From the NCBI GenBank assembly GCA_963738325.1, contig CAVTWD010000001.1:682001-746000 (forward strand): a stretch of DNA of 64,000 nt, given 5' to 3'. A model generated the notes under the pieces. The model saw only the letters and a program-made list of their open reading frames with translations. It was not told where the DNA came from and made no database searches. The DNA comes from CAVTWD01 sp963738325 (GTDB lineage: Bacteria > Actinomycetota > Acidimicrobiia > Acidimicrobiales > Ilumatobacteraceae). Within the stretch, counting starts at the first letter, position 1; every line of letters starts with the position of its first letter. Shown in pieces: positions 28,780 to 36,137 of the stretch. Both the position numbers and the translations under genes were made by a program.

Positions 28780-29514
28780 ATGCACGTCGATCCGTCCCGG
28801 GCCGAGCCGAATCGTTTCGCCCGCGCCCTCTTCGCCGGTCTCCCCCAGCGCTACGACCGGCTGGCGGCCTGGCTGTCACTCGGCCAAGACCGGCGTTGGC
28901 GCCGGGAGATGGTCGGCCATGTCGTGGCGGACCGCCCGACCTCGGTGCTCGACGTCGCGACGGGTCCCGCTGGTGTGGCGCTGCAACTCGCGTCACGGAC
29001 CACCGCTCGGATCACCGGTATCGACCTCAGCGAGGCCATGCTGCGCCAGGGACGCGTGAACGTGCGCGACGCCGGACGCGATGATCGAGTCGCTCTTGTG
29101 GTCGGCCGAGCCGAGGAACTCCCCTTCCCCGACGGATCCTTCGACGCGCTCACCTTCACGTACCTGTTGCGATACGTGGCTGACCCGGCGTCGACACTCG
29201 CCGAACTGGCCCGGGTCGTCCGCCCGGGAGGGACACTGGCCAGCCTCGAGTTCGCCGTACCACCGAACCGGTTCTGGTGGGCCGCGTGGTGGGCGTACAC
29301 CCGGGGCGTGCTTCCCCTCGCTGGGGGGCTGTCGGGAGGGCGGGCGTGGTTCGAGGTCGGGCGGTTCCTCGGGCCCAGCATCACCGAGCACTATCGGCGC
29401 CATCCTGTCGCGTCCCTGGTGGTGGCCTGGGAGAAGGCGGGGGTCACGGAGGTCAGGATGCGTCGCATGAGCCTGGGCGGTGGATTGGTGGTGTGGGGGC
29501 GGCGAGCACCGTGA
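28780..29514 (+). CDS. UbiE/COQ5-like class I SAM methyltransferase
   Basis: 244 residues. FARALFAGLPQRYDRLAAWL, SLGQDRRWRREMV opens the UbiE-type fold. SAM motif I is VLDVATGPAGVALQLA, followed by GIDLSEAMLRQGRVN, and the post-motif PFPDGSFDALTFTYLLRYVA and ELARVVRPGGTLASLEF. The pattern is that of demethylmenaquinone methyltransferase, although other quinol or phenol acceptors are possible. The frame is open far upstream, but homology starts at ATG 28780. Its stop overlaps the start of the UbiA-like gene (GTGA). Confidence 0.86.
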   Translation: MHVDPSRAEPNRFARALFAGLPQRYDRLAAWLSLGQDRRWRREMVGHVVADRPTSVLDVATGPAGVALQLASRTTARITGIDLSEAMLRQGRVNVRDAGRDDRVALVVGRAEELPFPDGSFDALTFTYLLRYVADPASTLAELARVVRPGGTLASLEFAVPPNRFWWAAWWAYTRGVLPLAGGLSGGRAWFEVGRFLGPSITEHYRRHPVASLVVAWEKAGVTEVRMRRMSLGGGLVVWGRRAP

Positions 29515-30263
29515 CCAACGAGCCCGAGCAGCTCCCCCCGGCGTTCTACGCCGCGCCGGCCGTCGTAGCGCGACGCCGCGTGGGGGACTGGTGGCTCCTG
29601 CTCCATCCGCCCTACACCCTCTGGCACCTGTCGTACGTGGTGATCGGAGCCTGCGTGGCGCCCCGTGTGGACGGCGGGCGCCTCGCCGCCACGCTCATCG
29701 CGTTCTTCCTCGCTGTGGGAGTCGGCGCCCACGCCCTCGATGAGCTGAACGGCCGGCCGCTGCGCACGTCCATCTCGAGTTGGAGCCTGGCCACCGCGGG
29801 CGCCGTCAGCCTGGCCGGTGCGGTCGGCATCGGCCTCGTCGGCATCACGCGCGTCGGGCTCGGGCTGGCCGTGTTCATCGTCGTGGGCGTGGTGCTGGCC
29901 GTCGGGTACAACCTCGAGCTGCTCGGCGGGCGTCTCCACAACGACGCCACCTTCGCGGCAGCATGGGGGGCCTTTCCCGTCCTCACCGCCTATTACGCAC
30001 AGGCGGCGACACTGAGCCTCGCAGCCGTCGGCGCCGCGGTAGCAGCGTTCGGGCTGTCATGCGCCCAGCGCCAACTCAGCACGCCCGCCCGCACCCTGCG
30101 AAGGCGTGCCGTGACCGTCGAGGGAAGGATCGCCATGCGCGGCGGGGACACGGTCCGCCTCGACGCCCGCGTTCTCCTTGTCCCACTCGAGGCCGCGCTG
30201 CGAGCCATGGCCTGGAGCATGGTGGCCCTGGCCACCGCCTTGGCCATCGCTCGGCTGTCCTGA
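29511..30263 (+). CDS. UbiA-like prenyltransferase-family membrane protein
   Basis: 250 residues with about seven hydrophobic helices. LLLHPPYTLWHLSYVVIGAC begins the fold, and AHALDELNGRPLRTSIS carries an Asp/Glu motif in the place of the first NDxxD of UbiA enzymes. GYNLELLGGRLHND lies where the second acidic motif is expected. The canonical aspartate-rich motifs are weak, so prenyl transfer is not certain. It is translationally coupled to the methyltransferase and ends 5 bp from the convergent SRPBCC gene. Confidence 0.75.
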   Translation: MTNEPEQLPPAFYAAPAVVARRRVGDWWLLLHPPYTLWHLSYVVIGACVAPRVDGGRLAATLIAFFLAVGVGAHALDELNGRPLRTSISSWSLATAGAVSLAGAVGIGLVGITRVGLGLAVFIVVGVVLAVGYNLELLGGRLHNDATFAAAWGAFPVLTAYYAQAATLSLAAVGAAVAAFGLSCAQRQLSTPARTLRRRAVTVEGRIAMRGGDTVRLDARVLLVPLEAALRAMAWSMVALATALAIARLS

Positions 30264-30267
30264 TCGC

Positions 30268-30741
30268 TCAGCCCAGGTCGCGGTCGAGGAGCTGGCGTCG
30301 GAAGCCGCTGACGGTGAGCTCAACGAGCCGGTCGTGGCCCCAGCGCAGCATCGGGTACGCCACCAGTGCTGCCAGGCGCATCGGCCGCTGCATCATCTCG
30401 ATCGACCAGGACACCTGGGCGTGGCTGCCGTCACCGTCGGGCGTGAGGAGGAGCTCGGCGCGACCCTCGAGGTCGCCGCGGACGGTGGCCTCGATCCGCT
30501 CGGCCGGCACACAGTCGCGAAGCACCACCTGGAGATGCATGCGGAAGGGGAGCGGTGGTACCACGTCTCCCTCCAGGACGGCACCCGCGACCAGACCTCC
30601 CGAATCGACGTGGAACTGGCGAAGCCAACTCCACCACGACTCGAAGCGATCCATCCGTTGGAGCTCGGCCCACACCTGATCGGGCGGCAGCGGGAGGGCG
30701 AAGACCTCCTGGTAGTCGATGACGTACGGCGATCCCACCAA
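30268..30741 (-). CDS. SRPBCC (polyketide cyclase/START-like) protein
   Basis: 157 residues with the helix-grip pattern: YQEVFALPLPPDQVWAELQR, MDRFESWWSWLRQFHV, GAVLEGDVVPPLPFRMHLQV, GRAELLLTPDGDGSHAQVSW and a long C-terminal helix HDRLVELTVSGFRRQLLDR. Such domains bind hydrophobic ligands. It starts with TTG 30741 or GTG 30738. Convergent with the quinone-type cluster, so a lipid or quinone ligand is a reasonable guess only. Confidence 0.82.
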   Translation of the reverse strand: MVGSPYVIDYQEVFALPLPPDQVWAELQRMDRFESWWSWLRQFHVDSGGLVAGAVLEGDVVPPLPFRMHLQVVLRDCVPAERIEATVRGDLEGRAELLLTPDGDGSHAQVSWSIEMMQRPMRLAALVAYPMLRWGHDRLVELTVSGFRRQLLDRDLG

Positions 30742-30932
30742 CTCTGCAGGCTATGGGAACAGCGACGCGAGGGGGCGAACGCCGCTCTCGAACGGCTTCC
30801 GAGGCGGAGCTGCGCCCGGCGGCACCCACGCCCCTCGGCGCCAGATCGGCCCGCGGGGCATCTGTGGGGCAACCCCTACACCCCAATCCGGCGTGGAAGA
30901 ACTTGTCGCAAACGTGAGCCCGGAGAGAGGAG

Positions 30933-31301
30933 CTAAGGCGGTGGCTCAGCTCCCCCTTCCAGCGCGGCGAGGCGGAGCTCCAGTTGATCGACCCTATGGC
31001 GGAGCAGTGCCACCTGCGCCTCCACGCCGACCTCTCGCTCGGCTCGACGCTGGAAGCGCGGGGAGCGAGCCGCCCGGGCCACGACGGCGTCGAGGGGAAC
31101 GAGGCGTTGGGGACCGTTCGGGCCGTCGACCAGGCGTGAGGAGATCTCTCCGTTCCGGTACCAAGACCGCAGCGCCGATCGTGAGACGCCGGTCTCGGCT
31201 TCCGCGGTGCCGAGCGCCACCCATGGGGCGTCCTCGAGCTGGGCGAACAGGTCCAGCTCTTTCTTCCATTCGGCCAGCCGCAGGTCCCAGTCGCGCGCCA
31301 T
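30933..31301 (-). CDS. MerR-like helix-turn-helix regulator with C-terminal coiled coil
   Basis: 122 residues. ATG 31301 is preceded by AGAGGA six bases upstream. A MerR/excisionase-type helix-turn-helix is seen in LGTAEAETGVSRSALRSWYR, NGEISSRL and GPQRLVPLDAVVARA. A coiled coil follows (EAQVALLRHRVDQLELRLAA). It diverges from the Clp N-domain gene across a 34-bp inverted repeat, so it probably binds there and controls both genes. It resembles HspR in size and neighbourhood with a chaperone-type gene but not clearly in sequence. Confidence 0.72.
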   Translation of the reverse strand: MARDWDLRLAEWKKELDLFAQLEDAPWVALGTAEAETGVSRSALRSWYRNGEISSRLVDGPNGPQRLVPLDAVVARAARSPRFQRRAEREVGVEAQVALLRHRVDQLELRLAALEGGAEPPP

Positions 31302-31324
31302 GACTCGTCCTCTCACAGCGGATG

Positions 31325-31358
31325 ATACCCTGTCAATAGCAGAGCATTGACCGGGTAT
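31325..31358. promoter_or_regulatory. 13-bp inverted repeat in a divergent promoter region
   Basis: Left arm ATACCCTGTCAAT (31325-31337), 8-bp spacer, right arm ATTGACCGGGTAT (31346-31358). The arms are complementary at 12 of 13 positions. Each strand carries TTGAC within the arm, which fits back-to-back -35 elements. The dyad sits between the regulator start (31301) and the Clp-domain start (31373), as expected for an operator shared by both. Confidence 0.7.
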
Positions 31359-31372
31359 GAGACGATTCGGGT

Positions 31373-32361
31373 GTGTTCGAACGCTTCACCGACAGGGCCC
31401 GCCAGGCGGTCGTCCTGGCCCAAGAGGAAGCCAGGCGGCTGGATCACGACTTCATCGGGACCGAACACCTGCTGCTCGGCCTGCTCCGCGAGAAGGACGC
31501 CGTCGCAGCGCGAGCACTGCGTGAGCTAGGGATCCGGCTCGACGCTGTCGGGAGTGAGGTCGAGGCGCGCATCGGCCGGGGAAGCGAGCCCCACAGCGGT
31601 CACATCCCCTTCACGCCCAAGGCCAAGAAGGTGTTGGAGCTGTCGCTGCGCGAAGCCCTGTCCCTGGGGCACAACTACATCGGCACCGAGCACATCCTGC
31701 TCGGGCTGGTCCGCGAGGGCGAGGGTGTCGCGGCGCAGGTGCTGGCCACGCAGGGCGCGTCGCTCGAACGCGTCCGAGCCGTGGTCATTGGTGAGCTGAG
31801 TAGGTACGGCTCGGAGCGGGCCGCGCCCGCGGCCGGCCGCATCGCACGCCGGCGGCTGAGGAGGTCGTGGCCGCCGCCGAGGAGCTGGCTGCGAGCGGCC
31901 CGATGGGCAGTCATCATCTCCTCGAGGCCCTGGCCCGGTCCGAGGACAGCCTGGCGGCCAAGGTGTTGGCGGCTCTCGGAGTCGATGCCGATGTCTTGGC
32001 GGCCAAGATCGATGAGCTCGGCGTCGCGGGTACGACCGATGTGACCCCCGAGGAGGCCGCCGCCCAACAGATGGAGGTGCGCCTGGAGGGCGGGGAGGTG
32101 CACGTCGTGCTACGCGACGAGGCCAGCGTGGCCCTCGCTCGCATCGTGACCGAACACCTGGGCGGCCCGGTGCGCGGCGACGATCCGGTGGCCGGTTCCC
32201 TCGCGGGCCTGTGGCCGGAGGTCGTGAGGGCGCTGGAGAGCGTCGGGCGCCAGCTCGAACCACCCGCCGACGAGCAGGGGGGCGACCGGGGGAGCCGCTC
32301 GGCTGTGGTGCGCCGGGCCATCCAGAGCCGGCTCCGCCGGAGGCGCAGCGGCGAGGGTTGA
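31373..32361 (+). CDS. ClpC N-domain protein without AAA+ module, one frameshift
   Basis: The first 150 residues are two Clp_N repeats nearly identical to ClpC: MFERFTDRARQAVVLAQEEA, DFIGTEHLLLGLLREKDAVA, then FTPKAKKVLELSLREALSLG and NYIGTEHILLGLVREGEGVA. After a frameshift near 31835 coding continues with EELAASGPMGSHHLLEALAR, a third N-domain-like helix pair, and a C-terminal helical region to the stop at 32361, giving about 329 residues. No Walker motifs follow, so it cannot unfold proteins itself. Stand-alone N-domains may act as adaptors or competitors for ClpC substrates (inference). GTG start. Confidence 0.82.
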
Positions 32362-32433
32362 GCGATGCGCCGCCCTCTGGGCGCCGGTGGGCTGGCTGTG
32401 GGCGCTGCCACAGTTGGAGCGGGCCGCTCCTGC

Positions 32434-33321
32434 TCACCCAGGTCGCTGGTCGGCGAACACGCTGAGGCACCTCACCCGGCTCAGCCCTGCCGCCCTCGCC
32501 CGCCAGGTGGCACCGGCGTCGTCTGAGGAGTAGACGTCACCCTGGTCGGTTCCGACCGCGACTGCAGTCCCGTCGGCGGCGAGCTGGAAGGTGTCGATGT
32601 TCCCGGGGAACCACTCCGCCAGACCCGCATCGCAGCGAGCGAAGGGTTCATCGCTGGCGAGTGGGCGGCGGTAGACGGCTCCGCGCCGGCTCCCGGGACC
32701 GGTGGACGCCGTGGCCAGGACGACATCCCCCGCGACGGCGACTGCTCGGCAGTAGGACCCGTGCATGCCGGCATGGCTCCATCGGAAGTTGACGCCGCCG
32801 TCGTCACTCACGCCCACACCGACGGCCGCCGCTGCCACCACCCACCGATCGCCTGCCACCACTTGGTGGGTGTCGTCGTCGACGGGAACGGCCAGCTCCC
32901 ACTGCTCACCATCGCGTGTCCGCCACACGCCCCCGACATGGACGTTGACGAACCACCGGCCGGCGGGATCGATCGCGATCGAGCGCGTGTCGGGCGGCGC
33001 GCCCCAAGGGGTGTACCAGTGATCTCGTCCCTCGACGGCATCGAAGCTCGCGATGGTGGACAGGCCGGACGAGCCCAGTGCCAGCACGTGGGCCCCAGCC
33101 GTGCCCACCAGGACGGTCTGCTCGGTGGCCCCGAGGCACCTGGCCCGGCCGTCGCTGATCTGTGCGGCCGTGGTCCCGTCGACGATGTCGACCAACTGGC
33201 CGCGGCCCGTCAACGCCCACCTCCCGGCGAGGCCGGTCACCGCCGTACCGGCCCATCGAGCCTCCACCCCCTGCTCGCTGATCACGAACGGACCAACGTC
33301 GGTACCAACCCATATCTCCAC
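32434..33321 (-). CDS. BNR/sialidase-type beta-propeller protein
   Basis: 295 residues. Repeated blades contain Asp-box-like turns: SDDGGVNFRWSHAG, SSDDAGATWRARAAG and TRDGEQWELAVPV. The fold is that of the WD40/YVTN/BNR six-bladed propellers often annotated as exo-alpha-sialidase or glycosyl hydrolase in actinobacteria, but sialidase catalytic residues are not evident. Start GTG 33321, MEIWVGTDVGPFVI. No signal peptide, so it is probably cytosolic. Confidence 0.75.
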   Translation of the reverse strand: MEIWVGTDVGPFVISEQGVEARWAGTAVTGLAGRWALTGRGQLVDIVDGTTAAQISDGRARCLGATEQTVLVGTAGAHVLALGSSGLSTIASFDAVEGRDHWYTPWGAPPDTRSIAIDPAGRWFVNVHVGGVWRTRDGEQWELAVPVDDDTHQVVAGDRWVVAAAAVGVGVSDDGGVNFRWSHAGMHGSYCRAVAVAGDVVLATASTGPGSRRGAVYRRPLASDEPFARCDAGLAEWFPGNIDTFQLAADGTAVAVGTDQGDVYSSDDAGATWRARAAGLSRVRCLSVFADQRPG

Positions 33322-33490
33322 GAGCCCAGTGTGCCGTCCCGCCCGGCTCTTCACCCCTGGAGCCGTTGCCTCCCCTCGCGGGGGACCTCCCCCCGTATGC
33401 GGCGGTTCCTGAAGCTGGTGACGCCATACCGCCGCGCTCGGGCATGGTCCTTCGGGGGGTGCTCGTTCCCGGGCGTTAGGGTCCCGGCCC

Positions 33491-34258
33491 GTGGAGGAGA
33501 GTCGCCTCAGCGGCCGTCGAGCGCTGGTGACGGGGGGCGGCAGCGGGATCGGCCGGGCCACGGCTCTTCGGCTGGCGGCGGAAGGCGCGTCGGTGGCGGT
33601 CGTCGATGTACGAGGAAGGCTGGCCGAGGAGGTCGTCAGCCTGGTCACCGCGGCGCAGGGCCAAGCCGTCGGCCTCGCAGGCGACGTCAGCGATGAGCAC
33701 GCTGTCCGTGACGTCGTCGCTCGGGTTGTCGCCTCTCTGGGCGGCATCGACATCGTCGTCGCCGCGGCCGGGATCCTGCATGCCGAGCCGACGCACACGA
33801 TGGACCTGGACATCTGGGATCGAGTGCTGCGGGTGAACCTCACGGGGACGTTCCTCACCGTGAAGCACACCCTTCCGAGTCTGCTCGCGGCGGGCGGCGG
33901 CGCCGTCGTGACCATCGGGTCCATTGCCTCAGTCGTCGCCGGTGGGTACGCGTCGTGCTATGACGCGTCCAAGAGCGGGGTGCTCGGGTTCACCCGCGCT
34001 GTGGCGGCGGAGTACGCCGACCAGGCGGTGCGAGCCAACTGCCTCTGCCCGGGACACGTCGCCACCAGCCTCAAGAGCAACAGCGCCGAAACGATGGGGT
34101 CTATCGGCTCTGCGATCAAGGACCGGGTCGCGGCACCGCTGGCCCGCCGCGCCGACCCGGCGGAGGTGGCCGCGGTGGTCGCGTTCTTGTGTTCCGACGA
34201 CTCGTCGTTCATGACGGGGACGGCGGTCATGGTCGACGGCGGGTTCACCGCTGTCTGA
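33491..34258 (+). CDS. Short-chain dehydrogenase/reductase
   Basis: 255 residues, classical SDR. The cofactor motif is ALVTGGGSGIGRATALRLAA with acidic VVDVRG selecting NAD(H). AAAGILHAEP follows, then catalytic Ser in TIGSIASVVAGG and Tyr/Lys in YDASKSGVLGFTRAVA. The C-terminal DDSSFMTGTAVMVDGGF is standard. GTG start at 33491. Substrate unknown. Its end is 6 bp from the convergent SMP-30 gene. Confidence 0.9.
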   Translation: MEESRLSGRRALVTGGGSGIGRATALRLAAEGASVAVVDVRGRLAEEVVSLVTAAQGQAVGLAGDVSDEHAVRDVVARVVASLGGIDIVVAAAGILHAEPTHTMDLDIWDRVLRVNLTGTFLTVKHTLPSLLAAGGGAVVTIGSIASVVAGGYASCYDASKSGVLGFTRAVAAEYADQAVRANCLCPGHVATSLKSNSAETMGSIGSAIKDRVAAPLARRADPAEVAAVVAFLCSDDSSFMTGTAVMVDGGFTAV

Positions 34259-34264
34259 GAGGGC

Positions 34265-35113
34265 TCAGATGCGGGCGACGTCGACCATGGCGCCGCGCAC
34301 CGCCACCGGGATCCGATAGATGCTGCCCGTGTCCCCGGGTTGATCGTCGTCAGTTCCGGTGACGACATACAGCGCCCGTCGGTCGGACCCGGCGAAGCAC
34401 AGGCTCAGGGTCTTCGCCGCAGGCAGGTCGACCACCTGGGCCACCTCCCCGGAAGGGGCGAAGCGGGCAACGCAGCCGCCCCGGTAGAACGCCACCCAGA
34501 CGAAGCCGTCTTCGTCGGTCGCGAGGCCGTCCGGTAGACCAGCGATCTCCTCCGTCGACAGCGACGTCAGCCAGACCGGCACGTCTCCGGGGGTCACTTC
34601 GAACACCAGCAGCCGTCGTCGAAAGGTGTCCGCGGCGTACAGCCGCGATCCGTCAGGTGACAGCGCCGCGCCGTTGGGGTGGATGTCGTCGTGAACCACC
34701 GCGTACTCGTGCTCGCCGGTCACCCAGAGCAGCTCGCCTGGCGCGGGTTCGTCATGATCGTTGCGCCGGAGCACGCCAGCGAAGACACGGCCACCGTGAT
34801 CCGCGTGGAGGTCGTTGAACCCGACCGCCTTCGTCCCGGCCTTGGGATCGACGTCGCGCAGATCGAGCAGCATCGTCACCTCGCCCGACCCGAAATGGAC
34901 GACGTCGATTCCGCTCACGACGAGACCGCCGTCGGCGTGCAGGCAGATCCCGCCAATCCCCTTGCGGTCGGGCAGCACCACGTCACAGCGCCCGTCGGGG
35001 CTCAGGCGGTGGACTCCGCCATTCCGGAGGTCGCTGACGTACAGGTTGCCGGCATCGTCGATGGTCGGCCCCTCGAGCGCGCCGTAGCCCGAGGCGACCA
35101 GCACCGGGCTCAT
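34265..35113 (-). CDS. SMP-30/gluconolactonase-like beta-propeller
   Basis: 282 residues from ATG 35113. Metal-binding positions of the SMP-30 family are recognisable: Glu in YGALEGPTIDDAGNLYVSDL, Asn in KAVGFNDLHADHGGRVFAGV, Asn in DDIHPNGAALSPDGSRLYAA and Asp in GLPDGLATDEDGFVWVAFYR. Lactonase activity is expected. GGAGGG lies directly before the ATG, which is close; the open frame extends 36 codons further without homology. With the neighbouring SDR it could form an alcohol-to-lactone-to-acid route (inference). Confidence 0.86.
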   Translation of the reverse strand: MSPVLVASGYGALEGPTIDDAGNLYVSDLRNGGVHRLSPDGRCDVVLPDRKGIGGICLHADGGLVVSGIDVVHFGSGEVTMLLDLRDVDPKAGTKAVGFNDLHADHGGRVFAGVLRRNDHDEPAPGELLWVTGEHEYAVVHDDIHPNGAALSPDGSRLYAADTFRRRLLVFEVTPGDVPVWLTSLSTEEIAGLPDGLATDEDGFVWVAFYRGGCVARFAPSGEVAQVVDLPAAKTLSLCFAGSDRRALYVVTGTDDDQPGDTGSIYRIPVAVRGAMVDVARI

Positions 35114-35615
35114 CCCTCCGAGCCCGGCGCCCGCAGGTGGCTCCACGGTGGCCAGCGGATACGGTGTGGCCGAGCGGCTGCGGCGGGTCCGACGGCCGCT
35201 GGGCCTCGAGGGTCTCGTCATCCGTCCCCGCGATCGACGGCTCGGGACGTCGGCCGGTCTCGCGCCGCCCCTGCGAGGCGGACGTGGTCGATACCTTGCG
35301 AAGCCACGGAGTCATCGTCGCGCGGACGAGATCTCGACATGCCAATGAAAGAATCGCCAGCCGTCGCGGGTCCGCACGAACCAATCGTGGTGCTCGGCGA
35401 CGTCGTTTGGCTCTCCGCCGCCACGCGCAGGTGATCCTCGTCCCGACTCCTCGTCGAAGCCCCGTTGATCGTGCCGCGGGGTGCAGCTGCCTCTCGTTGA
35501 GCGAGAGCGCGTCGATCGCCACGGTGGTGCCCACCTGCAGCGCGGTGCGACAGTCCGCGCTTCCGTTCACTCTCCCGAAACATCAGAGAAAACCTGCTGT
35601 GCATACCTTGCGACT
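35114..35615. other. Intergenic stretch with a SnoaL-like remnant
   Basis: On the minus strand around 35415-35335 one frame reads WFVRTRDGWRFFHWH, resembling the last strand of SnoaL/NTF2-like proteins (R-DGWRI-H), but adjoining coding sequence in the same frame is short and interrupted. No start can be assigned. The right end must hold the promoter of the winged-helix gene; GCATACCT near 35601 could be a -10 element. Confidence 0.35.
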
Positions 35616-36122
35616 GTGGAGGTGACCCTGGTGCGGTGGCCGGAAGGGAGGGCGCATCGGGAGCGCCTGGCCCACGAGGGGCGACCACGGTTGCTGGTGG
35701 TGGACGCTGAGGTCTTTCCGCCTGTGGTGGACGACCCCCTGGAAGACTGGGTGCGGGCCGGCTGCCCGGACTCTGAGATGCGGGTCCGGCTCGACACTCT
35801 CGCCCGGCGTGTCGGATTCGCAGGGCCGACGGACCCGACACTTGACGGTGACGGAGTGATTAGGCACGAAGGTTCGTGGGTGGCACTGTCTCCGGTGGGA
35901 GCGCGCATGACACGTGTCCTCCTTGAGCGGTTTGGTGGCGTCGTGAGCCGCGACGCGTTGTCCTGTGCCTGCTGGCCTGACGGGGCGCCGGACGGCCATA
36001 CCCTCGACGTGAACCTGTTGCGTCTTCGTCGTCGTCTCGCCCGGGTGGGCCTGGTCGTCCGCACCGTGCGGTCACGTGGGTTCGTCCTGGAGCGGGCGCC
36101 GGCTGAGTCTCGGCACGAGTAG
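35616..36122 (+). CDS. Atypical OmpR-type winged-helix protein
   Basis: 168 residues. The C-terminal half is a Trans_reg_C DNA-binding domain: VALSPVGARMTRVLLERFGG, VVSRDALSCACWPDGA, LDVNLLRLRRRLARVGLVVR, TVRSRGFVLE. The N-terminal half (GRPRLLVVDAEVFPPVVDDP, then DWVRAGCPDSEMRVRLDTL) resembles a shortened receiver without a clear phospho-acceptor pocket, so control by phosphorylation is unlikely. Start GTG 35616. It ends 15 bp before the antiporter-fusion gene, so the two are almost certainly co-transcribed, and it may regulate this locus. Confidence 0.75.
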   Translation: MEVTLVRWPEGRAHRERLAHEGRPRLLVVDAEVFPPVVDDPLEDWVRAGCPDSEMRVRLDTLARRVGFAGPTDPTLDGDGVIRHEGSWVALSPVGARMTRVLLERFGGVVSRDALSCACWPDGAPDGHTLDVNLLRLRRRLARVGLVVRTVRSRGFVLERAPAESRHE

Positions 36123-36137
36123 CTAGCGCCTGTCGGG

